DNA from: Pinus tabuliformis
Lineage: Eukaryota > Streptophyta > Pinopsida > Pinales > Pinaceae
NCBI GenBank assembly: GCA_031772625.1
Contig: CM062805.1
Coordinates: forward strand, 513,588,102-513,652,101
Direction of reading: 5' to 3'
Length of the DNA stretch: 64,000 nucleotides
Under the pieces are notes generated by a model that worked only from the letters and a program-made list of their open reading frames with translations, was not told the DNA's origin and searched no databases. The position numbers and the translations under genes were made by a program. Of the stretch, positions 1 to 10,870 are shown piece by piece (within the stretch, counting starts at the first letter, position 1; every line of letters begins with the position of its first letter).

Positions 1-1350
1 TGGGGGATGCTGAAACTAAGTTTACGCATCTAGAAGGATATGGAGTGTGGATCTTGACTTAGTCTAACTCACCTACATATCTATTACTGTACTACATGAT
101 CTTATCTAATATTATACCAGAACCAACCTACTAATACAAAAGGACTGCTTAGGAGATCTAAAACTCTATCTATTGTGCTTAAATCAATGGATCTTAACTG
201 TAATTAACTATAGCTACATTCAAATAATAATTTTGATCTTATGTTTTATTGCGCAACACAAAAGTAAATAGTAATTGCATAAAGTAAAGTACAAATTGTA
301 AGTACACATATTTTCCTTCAAAATATTCTTTATTATCTTCAGATATTTAGAATTACAATCTGCATACTTACCAAGGTCTCTGGACATAGAGCTGCAGAAG
401 CCTTCCTCTTCTCTCTAACAAAGAAAGATATGAAAATTACAAACAAAATATCAAAAGCATATCCATCCAAGAATTCCCTTTCACTTACTAAGATAACCCT
501 TTATATATATTTTCCTCTTACAATACCATGGTCAACAAAACATGGGCAGAACTCAAAACATACAAATTAATCCCATCCTTATACAAAATAAGGGGCTTTA
601 ACCCTCCCCGAAACCATTATGACTCCTAAAATACTGAGCGAAGTGCATTACGCTCCTCAAAATGTAGGTTCTTTACAAAAATTTGACCTAGGGGGACTTG
701 GGGGGTGATGGAACCAGGTTTTCACATCCAGAAGGATATGGAGTGTGGATATTGACTTAGTCTAACTCACCTATAGATCTATTACCACGCTACATGATTT
801 TACTTAATGTACCAGAATTGACCTATTCATACAAAAAGACTATTCACAAATCTAAAACTCTATCTATTGTGCATAAATCAATGGATCTTAATTGTAACTA
901 CATTCAGACATGAATTTTGATCTTATAATTTATTTTGCAACACAAAAGTAAACAATAATTGCATAAAGTAAAGTACAAAATATAAGTACATAGATCTTCC
1001 TTCAAAATATTGTTTATTATCTTCAGATCTTCACAATTACAATCCTTATTACCTTGCGCACACAACTGAAGGGTCCTGCACACATAGCTGCAGACTTATC
1101 AAGTTCTCTGCATACAAAGCTACATGTTCCTTCCCCTTTGCTCTAACATAGAAAGATAGGATAATTACAAACCCAAAATCATCAAAACATATCCATGAAT
1201 GAATCCCCTTTCACTTACTTAGAAAACCCTTTATATATCTTTCCCTCTTACAATACCATGGTCCACAAACCATGGGTAGAACACAAAACATACAAATTAA
1301 TCCCATCATTTTACAAAATAAGGGGCTTTGACCTGCCCTAAAGCCCCTAT
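1..1350. repeat. Tandem pair of ~698-bp non-coding repeat units
   Basis: Two related copies lie head to tail, the first starting at base 1 and the second near 699. Both share the blocks 'gaaggatatggagtgtgga', 'tctaactcacctata' and 'cataaagtaaagtacaaa', then 'caataccatggtc' and 'aggggctttgacc'. The second copy is interrupted at 1355 by element A and its continuation (gactcctaaaacactg) is picked up at 18767. No protein or RNA gene is recognised. It could be a satellite monomer pair or a piece of an LTR duplicated in tandem; the window starts on the unit boundary, so more copies may lie upstream. Confidence 0.7.
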
Positions 1351-1355
1351 GACTC
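1351..1355. repeat. Left target-site duplication of element A (GACTC)
   Basis: GACTC immediately precedes the TG start of the 5' LTR. The same five bases follow the CA end of the 3' LTR at 18767-18771, and the first repeat unit near 620 has 'gactcctaaaa' uninterrupted, showing the empty site. Confidence 0.9.
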
Positions 1356-1780
1356 TGTTGTGGCCAACAACAACCCCCCTTCTTAATTAGTGTTATTCCT
1401 AATACTAAATAAATGAGGACCCTTAGTAAAAAATTTAAGAATTAATTAGTGCTTGTATTTCCTTTTTAATAAAACTTACCATCATAAACTTAGGAAAATA
1501 CCCTTGAAAAATAAAAAAAGCCTAAGTTTTATGATAAAGTAGAATTATTCCTTAGGAAATATCGCATCGCAAAAAGATAATGAATACCTCCTTGCAAGCC
1601 GAATTCTAAGATTGCGAGATCGCGATGTGAAACTACACATTAAGAAAACATTTATTGCATCGCATGCCTCAAAAATCACTTACGCTGAAAAACCTCAAAC
1701 TATCGATATGCGATGACGCATATCACAAATCGCATTTTTCAGAAAAAAGATTAACCAAAATTGTCATATGCCACGCTCCT

Positions 1781-1916
1781 ACGATATTGCGATATTACGA
1801 TTTTGCGATAGAGTGGCAAAGCGACACTGCTATATAGCGAGCAAGCGATAAAGCGATAGAGCTATATTGCGATGTTGCGATTATGCGATGTTGCGATCTG
1901 CGATATTGCGAAGCAA
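1781..1916. repeat. GCGAT iterations in the 5' LTR
   Basis: Nine GCGAT pentamers plus several GCGA variants occur in about 130 bp, typically as TTGCGATA or AAGCGATA. More copies flank the block (for example atcgcgatgtg and atatgcgatgacgcatat). In the 3' LTR several are changed to GTGAT or GCAAT, the CpG decay expected of methylated DNA. The position ahead of the LTR ORF would suit an enhancer or protein-binding array, but that is inference. Confidence 0.7.
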
Positions 1917-2205
1917 ATCGGAAAATCGCTTCATCACAAATCTTTCAGGCTCGTAGTTCGAAAAGTATTTTCCATAAACCGAGACATGGTTATGCGCTTT
2001 AATGCTAATTAATAAGTTAGTTGCCAGTCATTAATGGAATATGGTTTCGTGCTTATCGAAAAGCCATTTCACGTAAGGTGGTATATTTAATACGTCTTTG
2101 GCATTTAAGACTTTCCCGTCACCTTTCCTTATCATTATTCTCACTTCACTTGTAAATTGTAGGAACGGAGAATAGAGAACGATACAAAGAAGTACGCAGG
2201 ATACC

Positions 2206-5200
2206 ATGGGAAAGAAAGGAAAAGCCCCGAGCTCCGAAGAGAAAGAAATGGAACCCTTGTATACAGACACTTCCTGTAACAGAGACACTAGTATTTCTAC
2301 TTGGGAAGGCATGTATAGTCTACTTGAGGAAGAGAATCCCAGAGTAAAGGAGGTTGAGGCTACTGCAGGCTCACATAGTTCTTCTGAGGCATCCATTACA
2401 GAGCTAGTTTGTTCGTTCTTACACAGGATAGCGGCGAGGCCCAAAATTCTTCCATACACAGACATGGTTAAATGGATACTGGATAGCACTGATATCAGGG
2501 ATAGACAGTTTAAGACTCTGGGTCAAGGACTCATTGGCTCATTCACTTCACAAGATTTGAGGCTCATGTATCATTTTCCAGAGCCACATGCGACTTATAA
2601 CAAATAGTTCATGGAGAAATTTTCCAAAGAGAATGAAGACCTGGTAGAAACCATCAAAGATTGGTCAAGGAGAGACGAACCACTAAAAAAGGAAAAACAT
2701 GGTATGTATAGCACTGGTTCTCTCACCTCCCTATATTGCTTTGTTGCTGTTATGCTCTGTAGACTTTTTGGGAAGCCAGACATTAACAAATTTTCATCTG
2801 AATGGCTACCATTATTGGATGCCACCACCAATGCTAGTATAGTGGACTGGGCTAAAATATTGTCTGATAACTTAGTCACAACCATTGTAAATTACCGGTC
2901 TAAAAGAACTGTTTCTCAGAGAATCTATCCCCCTTTCTACTTATCTGCATATGTGATGGATGTGATCTGTTATATTTCCAAGTTTCCTGTGATGGGTTGG
3001 AAATGGACAACTCAAGACCCCTTACCCATTCATGTCTATCATAAAGAATTGTGGTATTCTAAGTTCACTCCGTATTTCTACAAGATTTGTCATGGAATCA
3101 TGTTGCCCATGTACAAAGTGTTGTATGATAAATATGTTCCAAGGTTTTCTCTTGAAGTAGAGGTAGATATACTCCCTGTTGCGAGATGGTTCGGAGAAGA
3201 ATTGTTTACATATGTTAGGGTATTCGGAAGTCTCGCTCCTCCTCACGTCCTACCTTTGTATGTTCCTGATAAACTCTTGGCACGAGAAATTGCTTATCAA
3301 ACCTACAGAGAAGGAGGTTTGGCTAAATATTTGAAGGAAACAAAGAAGGCTATTTGGCCACAATTTCTTGTAGCCTGTGGGGCCTTTTCACTATTTGATG
3401 TAGGCCATGCATTCAACGAAGTAAACAACATAACGTGTCTACAATTATTCAATTTTCCAAGAAGACCGTTCGACCCTCATGATATTGCTAAGAATTTCAC
3501 TGTCGTAGTCAAAATAAAGGTGTTTTCTAAAGAAGAAGATCTTTTTGATGACATGTTCCAACAGAAAAGTATGCTTGAAGAAGTTATGCATTCGGCCCAA
3601 ATGTGATTCCCTCCAGCAAAATTTCAAGAGTTCAAGATATATAGGGAAAGGAGGTTAGCTAGTATCCCCGTGGAAAAACTACACTTGGAACCTATAAGGG
3701 AACCAACTCCAAGTATTAGTCTTAGTGGAAGTTCAGGCACAAATCGATCTAAATCTAAGTCCACAAAAGAAACACTTGAACATTCCAAGAGATTAGAAAG
3801 TTAGCATGGTAAAAGCGAGGGGTCAGTAAAGGATACTACCCAATCAAAAGAGCTCCCACAACAACAGGCTTTTACCTCCCCACAAATGGATCCTCCCGCT
3901 CTCATCGTTCAGCCACCATTAGGTAGAACCAAGCTAGATAAAGAATGGGAGACCTTTAATGATCTGATCAATCAAGAAGGATAAAGCACAAAGACACCTG
4001 CAAGTGATGTACAGGCAACAAAAGATATAGTCACAGGAACAATTAGCAATGTCTCAGATATGGAACATATTCCTATTACCCCATCCTCCGAACTTATACT
4101 CAAGATAGAAGAGCTTCCTCCTCTTGATATATTTTATAGTCCACAAAAAAAGGTAGTAGTGAGAAGACAAATGAAGAAAAGGAAATTGGAAAACGTGCTC
4201 TCTCATGATGCATAGCAATTAGACATCCTATGCCAAGATCCTACTACCGATCCCACTGAGAATCTCACCAAATTATCTCAGATCGCAGGAGCATATGCCT
4301 CAGCGACTATTGATAAAGCATCTGAGGTACAAAAACTTCTAAAAGAAAAGGAAGACCAGATAAAAGTTTTTGCAACAACAGTTGCAACAAGCCAACGCCA
4401 ACAACGAAGCACAGAAACAGATTGAAAGGCTACAACAAGACTTCCAACGAATGCAGATAGGCTACCAGAACAGTTTGGTTGAGATAGAAAAACAGTTGCA
4501 AGATATGTAGGAGATGCAAAAGGATGATGCTAAACTTACAGAATTCATCACAGAATCCATTTCCTTGAATGAACAACTACTATAGAAACATGAAGCATTG
4601 AGCCAAAGAATATCACAGTGGAACTCGTATTGTGAAATAAGTGATAAAATCACTAATCAAGTCGTGGATTTACGACATGATTATGATTTTATTGATAAAC
4701 GAGTTACTCAATATTTGGCCTGGCAAGAAACAGAGGAGGGAAAAAGAGCAGGTGCACCAATAATAAACAAAAATCACAAAGAAATACTCTTTAACAAATG
4801 GGATGCACAACTTAGGAAAGCAGAGCAAGCAGCAGAAGAAGCAGCCACGGTAGCAAATAGCGTTATTGACTGTATAAATGAAAATTTGCATAGAGCAAAT
4901 CTGATCTCAGAAACCACTCTAGGGTATCTACCAAATGCACAGAAACTGCAGACAGGCTGGAGACAAAAGGCTCAAGAAAAGGCATAATCAATCCAAAGGT
5001 TAACCAAGTTGAATTGAGATTATTACTGGGCATACTTGGTAAAACCACACAGCCAATGCATGACTCTCAAGTGTATCATCAATTCTGCGGAGAAGATGGT
5101 GCTAGCTCTTGCCGATTCTATTTTCACAGCACAGCTAAAATCGGAAGTCGGTCAGCCGACTCTTCTCAAGCAAATGTTGAACGCGTGCGATTTCAAGGAG

Positions 5201-5215
5201 CAGATACAGAAATAA
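2206..5215 (+). pseudogene. Long ORF inside the 5' LTR of element A (function unknown)
   Basis: An ORF of about 1,000 codons starts at ATG 2206 (ataccATGGG) and ends at TAA 5213-5215. It is broken by in-frame stops at 2605, 3604, 3802, 3982, 4213 and others, and by a frameshift near 4370 in a T-run. The N-terminal ~135 residues are acidic and Ser-rich. Residues ~135-470 form an aromatic-rich globular region (motifs WKWTTQDPLPIHVYHKELW and LPLYVPDKLLAREIAYQT). The middle is low-complexity, basic and Pro/Ser-rich. The last ~250 residues look coiled-coil (RISQWNSYCEISDKITNQVV; RKAEQAAEEAATVAN). No gag, protease, RT or integrase motif is present. I do not recognise the family. The same ORF lies in the 3' LTR (14111-17831) and the stop at 2605 is shared, so it predates insertion. 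It resembles in principle the accessory ORFs of some Tat/Ogre elements, but those lie between LTR and gag. Confidence 0.75.
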
Positions 5216-5345
5216 TTAGTTAGTAGTTTTAATTTTAGATTCAGTTTTAGTTTTAATTTTGCTTTATTTTTGCCTGAAATGAGAATGGTCATTTAAACCA
5301 CATCCTACATTTTTGTGATAAGTTATTTTTAGATCTAGTTAGTAG

Positions 5346-5378
5346 TATTTAAACCCTTCTCATGCATTTAGAGAAGGG
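5346..5378 (+). promoter_or_regulatory. TATA-like box plus perfect 8-bp hairpin in the 5' LTR
   Basis: TATTTAAA at 5346-5353 is followed directly by CCCTTCTC (5354-5361), a 9-nt loop and GAGAAGGG (5371-5378). The block is identical in the 3' LTR (17962-17994) while neighbouring sequence differs. If this is the core promoter, transcription would start about 5375-5385, placing the long ORF in U3. A second TATA-like TATATTTA at about 2092 lies ~110 bp before the ORF start and could drive it separately. Confidence 0.4.
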
Positions 5379-6154
5379 TCCTGAAATTAATCAAAAACAT
5401 ATCCCCAGAACATGCACTTTTGTACCCTATGAGGAGGTTTTGATGAATGAATGGAACAAGATTTATTGATATCTGAATTTAATATCTGCTACTGATGTTG
5501 CACTTCTGTACTCTTAGTGGATGTTGGATTAAGAAGAGATAAATCACTATCACTTGAAGCTCATGAGTAGAACTAGTTATAAATGGTACTTCTATCTCTT
5601 AACTATTTCTGCCTTTGTGTTAAAAGTGATATTCATGTTCAGCTGTTTATATATTGATGCGTGAATGTCTGAGTTATCATTTGGCACTTTTGTATGGTGA
5701 TAGCTATTTATTTATGCTTAGTGTGTGAATAGCTTAATATGCGATATGCCTTTCACAATTGTTTCGTCTAACTTTTTATACGAAGTGGTTCATCTTTATT
5801 GAATTCTTTTCTCATAACAGTTGAATGATATTTATTACCAATTATTATCTGAAATCATTTTAGATCGCATAACAAAAGGATTACACGCCAGGTTAGTGTA
5901 GACTTAGATATTTCTGCTTATTAGAATACAATTTGCATGATTATTAGATTAGAGTTAGAATTAGAGCATCTCACTCAAGAACTTTTAGAAGGGAAATATC
6001 AATTCTTCACACACACACACACATAAATTGGGAAACTGGTCCCATATTCCCAGTCGAACCCACTATACCAAACGGAAAAGGAGCTGCTAACCAAGGTCCG
6101 GACTGGGTGGGTATCCCCTTGTTGTAGACCCGATTTTTGAGGCTTCAACATAAT

Positions 6155-6172
6155 TGGCACTAGAAGGAGGGC
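6155..6172 (+). other. Putative primer-binding site of element A
   Basis: TGGCACTAGAAGGAGGGC lies 4 nt after the LTR end, at the distance expected for a minus-strand primer site, and begins with TGG as complements of tRNA 3'-CCA must. I cannot assign the tRNA by eye; it is not the usual initiator-Met type. Confidence 0.6.
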
Positions 6173-6219
6173 CTCGAACTGTGAATGGCAAGCAAGTATA
6201 AATAGAAATGCCATTATGA

Positions 6220-7970
6220 GAGTAAATCACCCTCACCATCTCCCCCAACTTCTCCATTGCATTTAGAATCCTTAAATCCAGAGCCAGAAGTCGCAGGAGC
6301 AACAGCTGCTGCTACAAACCCTGACATTTCAGAACAATCTACTATTGAACCTCCTGAAGGTTAATCTTTGATTCACAAACTTCAGCGATTTTCTATATCT
6401 CCTCAAAAATCTGATAAATCTCAAGGCAGCGTGACTTCGCAATATAACCTGCTCATCCTCTTACCAGATTAAAGAGCAAAAATTTTGGCATTCAGCCAAC
6501 CGAGTTACCTTTACCCACAAGGAAGAGAGCAAGGAAATCTCCTAAAGGTTCCAATAGCGAGACTATTTCATCATCATCATCCATCTCAACCTCCCCACCA
6601 CGAAGTCAACCATCCACTCCTCCACTTCAGATCATTGTTCATCAATCCACCGGTACTCCCACATCTCTTTCTCAATCATCTGGAGTCATAATATCCTCAT
6701 CTTCTCAACCACAGGGATCATCTTCTACACTTTCCTCTGTTAATAGATCAACGATGGCCCAATCTCCATGGAATAACCTAGGGGCAGTCTTAATTCCTGT
6801 GCCCTTGAGTCAATTACCGACCCATCCTGAAAATGGCTCCCTAAGCTTAATCCTGAGGCAGGCATGCTATCAGAAGAACATATAAATAGCTTTATGCTAT
6901 CCATAAATCTCAATGGAGTTACCAACGAAGACACTGTTGTTAGAATTTTTCCTTATACTCTGCAAGGAACAACCAGATCATGGTATATCTCATTACCGTC
7001 TGGATCAATTACTAGTTGTTAAATTTTCCAAGAACAATTCCTGACTAAGTTCAGTGATGACAGGTCTACGAAGACACTGATCAACGACCTATCTAACCTT
7101 AGGGCCGCGTCAAAAGAACCTATCAAAGATTTCAATTTACATTTCAATAAAATCTTAAACAAAATTCCTACTGCTTCCAAGCCTAGCGAAGAAGTGCGAA
7201 GTGAATGGTACATCACTGCTTTACCATCAAACATAGCAATCTTTGTTGATAGGTCTAACAAAACAGCTTTAGTCGAAAATATGAAAGAAGCAATAACAGT
7301 AGAGAAATGTATTACAGCCTTAGAAAAGAAAAACGCATTAGAAGAACGAAAATCCAAGAAGGTTTCTTTCAAGGAAGATCCCAAGAAAAAATAATCGAAA
7401 GATCCATTCGATTTAGAAGGATTGAAAAAAGTTTTGAAGACCATGTCTAACGAGATGGTCGAGATTAAGAAAAAAGTGGTAGAAACTTCTTCTAAAAATC
7501 TATACAGACCTTTTAAGAGAAACCCTTCGACCGATTCCAAACCCCCTAACGCTATTACAAGTGTTGAATCCGAAGAAGAAGAAGAGGAAATCGCTATTGA
7601 GGAACATACTGATGAAGAAGAAGTTGTAGAGTTACAAGGTATGTGGGATTTCATCCTCCTAGATGAAGAGGATCAAGAGGCATCCCTGGTTAGTATTCAC
7701 AGTAGAAATCAACTTGATCCTCCTCAACCTACCCCTAAGCCAAAGGGCACCATCTCAATGACTAAGGATAAAGTCACAGCCAAGAAAACTACACCTAAAG
7801 CAACTCAAACCAGCCCAGTCCAAATAGACCCATCAACTCCATCTAAAACGCTGATTGTTTCAGATGAAATGGAGTATAATATTATAGAATACATGAAAAA
7901 TACTAGGGCCAATATCACTTTTTACGAATTGAGCAAGTTAAAACACCAGCAAAATATATTTTTGAAATAA
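6220..7970 (+). pseudogene. gag: gag of element A, degraded
   Basis: This encodes the capsid/nucleocapsid precursor that packages element RNA. The N-terminal part is Pro/Ser/Glu-rich (6220-6480). The retrotransposon gag core follows from about 6930, with the Tat-type signature FPYTLQGTTRSWY and the helix FQEQFLTKFSDDR. Then come an acidic run (SVESEEEEEEIAIEEHTDEE) and a basic Thr/Pro-rich tail. The C-terminal YELSKLKHQQ recalls the 'YDLI.HLRKIPA'-type linker before protease in related elements. No CCHC zinc knuckle is visible. Stops occur at 6361, 7019, 7392 and 7968, and the start codon is unclear. The frame is the same as protease and the extra RNase H, so a single gag-pol ORF is likely. 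Confidence 0.75.
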
Positions 7971-7994
7971 TTACATGTTGTACCAGTTGCACCT

Positions 7995-8560
7995 TTGCCC
8001 GTCGCTGTAATCTCTCAAGCTTCCCATGATATGGGAAGACCTCCAACTAATTCGATTAATAAAGTTGATTCAAACGATATGACCTTAATTGGAGGAAGAT
8101 CGAGACCTCATACTCCCCCATTTCTTCTTACTTATGAAATTTTCAATAAAATTTTGCATAATTTCTTAGTGGATTCTGGAGCTTCATCGAATATTTTACC
8201 AAAGTCAATATGTGCAAAATTGAACGTTCAACTACAAAAATCCACTGTGCGCATAGTTCAATTAGATCGATCGCAAGTCGAAGTGATTGGCAAATTAAAT
8301 AAGGTCACCATAAGGTTGTCATCCAACCCAAAGGTATGTCAAGTTATCGACATTTTAGTTGCTGATATTCCAGAATTTTATGGCTTAATTCTTAGCAGAG
8401 ATTGGTCAGAAAAACTTCATGGATACTTTGCAACTGATTGGTCGCACATGTGGCTCCCTTACAATGGTAAACCAAATCAAATAAAAGTTGAGCGGGAAAG
8501 ACACAAGAAATGCATAGTAACAGAACTGGAGGGAGAAAATGAACCAGTAGCATACAACAA
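7995..8560 (+). pseudogene. Aspartic protease of element A
   Basis: The retroviral-type aspartic protease that cleaves the Gag-Pol polyprotein. The catalytic triad appears as FLVDSGASSNILP (D-S-G codons 8172-8180) and the second conserved segment as FYGLILSRDW, in which the usual ILGRDW has Gly replaced by Ser. It follows gag after one stop (taa 7968) in the same frame and is followed without a break by the RNase H module. The domain itself is uninterrupted. Confidence 0.85.
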
Positions 8561-8699
8561 TAACATCATTGGCAACTACTCAGTAGATTCTTTCCTAGGA
8601 AATTTTAATGCTCATAATTCACCTTACTTAGAACATTTTGTTTTATCTCAAGTAGAAAATTTCTCTCAAACAGATAGTTATAAATGTATTAATTTTATT

Positions 8700-9130
8700 G
8701 ATAGTCATGTAAATAAATCTTTATTTTGGAAATTATTTTTTGATGGTTCTAAGTCTAACGAAGGAGTAGGAGTAGGATGCGTGTTAATAATTCTATAGGG
8801 AGATAAAACTATGCTAATTTGCAGACTCGAATTTGATTGCACCAACAATACTACAGAATACGAGGCTTTAGTCCAAGGGTTATACAAAGCAATCGGATTA
8901 GACGTCAAATGCCTTCAAGTTTTCGGAGATTCTGAAATTGTAATCAAACACGTACGTAATACTATATATTGTTTATCAGGTCATTTAAAACATTACCAAT
9001 CTTTAATTCAAGATCTGACTGAACACTTTATAGCATTTAATATTTCATCAATTCCCAGACTCTAGAATGCTAGTGCAGACCTCTTAGCTAACGTAGCTTC
9101 CAAGCTCATTCCTTCAGAATATTTTAACCC
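8700..9130 (+). pseudogene. RNase H module placed between protease and RT
   Basis: This is an RNase H fold of the plant-like or 'archaeal' kind, read as LFFDGSKSNEGVGVGCVLI, then TTEYEALVQGLYKAI, LQVFGDSEIVIKHV and NASADLLANVAS. All four catalytic acidic positions are present: Asp 8742-8744, Glu 8862-8864, Asp 8928-8930 and Asp 9078-9080. Two stops interrupt it (tag at 8796 and 9063). Tat-branch elements are known to have acquired a second RNase H, most often described after the RT-RNase H block. Here it lies before RT, while the RNase H at the normal place has lost its acidic residues. I infer that this module supplied the nuclease activity. Confidence 0.85.
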
Positions 9131-9218
9131 TGATCGATTTTCAATTGAATTAATTTTTAGACCATCTATTCGTGATAACATTACCAATTGGAGGATTTTC
9201 AACGACGATCCTGACATC

Positions 9219-10450
9219 GTGAGTTTCCTCACATCTGAAGGATCCTACACCAATCAAATAATTGACGAAGACCAACATGACCAACAATTGCAACAAGATA
9301 GCACTAACAATGCCATACCTAAGTCAATAGTCAAGTTAGAAGACCTTTATGATTTGAAAGATCGGTTTAAAAGATCTACCAATTCAAAACTCCAAAGTTC
9401 AACTTTGAACTATGAATTAGTAAATCTAGGAATTGATACCAAACCACAGAATATCAATCTAGGCCTTGGTCTAGCTCCTGAAGAAAAATTAGTGTATATT
9501 CGTCTCTTGAGACAATACAAAAGTGTCTTTGCTTGGAATTACGATGAACTCAAAACGTACGACACCTCCATCATCCAACATACTATTCCAATGATAGACG
9601 ATGAAAAACCTGTCCAACAAAAGTTGAGAAAGATCCATCCCAATCTAGAAAACCAGATCAAATCTGAACTCAATAAGTTATTGAAAGCCAAAATAATTTT
9701 TCCCGTTCGACATTCCAAATGGTTTCCAATACGTTCCCTGTTAGAAAGAAAAACGGAGACATTAGAATCTGCATTGACTTTCAAAATCTTAACAAAGCCT
9801 GCCAAAAGGATAATTTTCCTTTGCCTCCCATGGAACAAATACTGTAGGCAGTCGCGGGCTCAGAATTAATGTCCTTCTTGGATGGATTCTCAGGATACAG
9901 TCAAGTGTTGGTACATCCTGATGATCAATTAAAAACCACATTCAGAACTAAATGGGGCACATATGCATATCAAAAGATGCCATTTGGTCTGATTAACGCT
10001 GGTGCCACATTTCAGAGAGCCATGGACATCGCATTCAAGGCGTTAGTTAATAAATAAGTGGTAGTCTATTTTGATGATATAACTGTATATTCCAAGAAAC
10101 GAAACAATCATCTTAGAGATTTAAAAAAAATCTTCCAACGTTGTCAAAGGTATGGAATTTCACTTAACTCGAAAAAATCCTTTTTCGCATTAAGTGAAGG
10201 AAAACTTCTCGGATTCATAGTGTCAAAATCTGGAATTCACATTGATCCTGACAGAATCAAGGAGATTTCCCCAGTACCCCTACCTCACAACAAGAAAGCC
10301 GTGCAATCTTTTCTTGGTCAGATTAACTTTGTAAAGAGATTTGTTCCAGATTTTTCAAGAATCGTGTCTCCTTTACAAGCAATGATTAAAAAGAACTCAA
10401 ACTTTAAATGGGGCCAAGATGAACATGAGGCATTCAATCTAATCAAATAA
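9219..10450 (+). pseudogene. pol: Reverse transcriptase of element A
   Basis: The RT copies element RNA into DNA. A linker (9219-9460) leads into the RT lead motif YKSVFAWNYDEL and the finger region KLLKAKIIFPVRHSKW. At about 9727 a frameshift moves the reading into another frame, continuing NTFPVRKKNGDIRICIDFQN. All three catalytic aspartates survive: FLDGFSGYS (Asp at 9881-9883) and the YFDD box at 10067-10078. Thumb and connection follow (LLGFIVSKSGIHIDPDRIK; QSFLGQINFVKRFVPDFS). Stops at 9843, 10055 and 10448 each change a single codon. Confidence 0.9.
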
Positions 10451-10870
10451 TCAATTGTTAATGCTCCATCTTTAGCAACTCCAAATTTTTCCGATCCTTT
10501 TATTTTATATACATTTGCCTCTGATAGATCATATGCTATGATAATCACTCAAGCAAATCAAGAAAAGGTAGAAGCCCTAATTTCTTTTTTCAGTTCCAAT
10601 TTGCAAGGGGCTGAGTTAAATTATTCAGATGTGGAGAAACAAGCTTATGTTGTTTTCAAAGCAATTAAATATTTTAGACCTTTTTTACTTAAAACACATA
10701 CAAAAATCATAGTACCGTTTCCAGCGGTAAGAAATCTTCTAGTACAGAAGGATGTGGGTGAGAAAAGAGCCAATTGGGTTACTGCCTTACAGGAATATGA
10801 CGTAGAAACCAAACCAGCAAGTAATGTAAAAGGTCAAGGCTTTTGCAAAATGCTGGTTGGAGCATCGCTT
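10451..10870 (+). pseudogene. Degenerate gypsy-type RNase H of element A
   Basis: The module follows RT at the usual place and is read as FILYTFASDRSYAMIITQ, NYSDVEKQAYVVFKAIKYF and HTKIIVPFPAVRNLLVQ. The canonical first motif TDAS reads TFAS, so the first Asp is gone. The TDH segment is replaced by VPFPAVR, so another Asp is gone. The Glu in EKQAY remains. The domain was probably a structural tether already in the parent element, because the TDH replacement is an extended one rather than a single substitution. Compare the intact RNase H at 8700-9130. Confidence 0.75.

Larger units (their letters stand above)
1356..6150 (+). repeat. 5' LTR of element A (4,795 bp)
   Basis: Starts TGTTGTGGCC and ends GGCTTCAACA just before the primer-binding site. 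It is collinear with 13244-18766 apart from the 706-bp solo LTR there. From 5' to 3' it holds CpG-rich GCGAT iterations, a ~1,000-codon broken ORF, a TATA-like box with an adjacent hairpin, an (AC)n run near 6008 and the LTR end. LTRs of this size that carry a long sense ORF are unusual. Confidence 0.92.

Noticed and set aside
6040-6090. tRNA-like 3' end (GTCGAACCCACTATACCA) near the LTR end of element A
   Set aside because: No D-arm, anticodon stem or matching acceptor strand upstream; likely chance.
7019-7654. 211-codon minus-strand frame opposite gag of element A
   Set aside because: Ser/Phe/Leu-rich reverse shadow of the acidic gag region; no motif.
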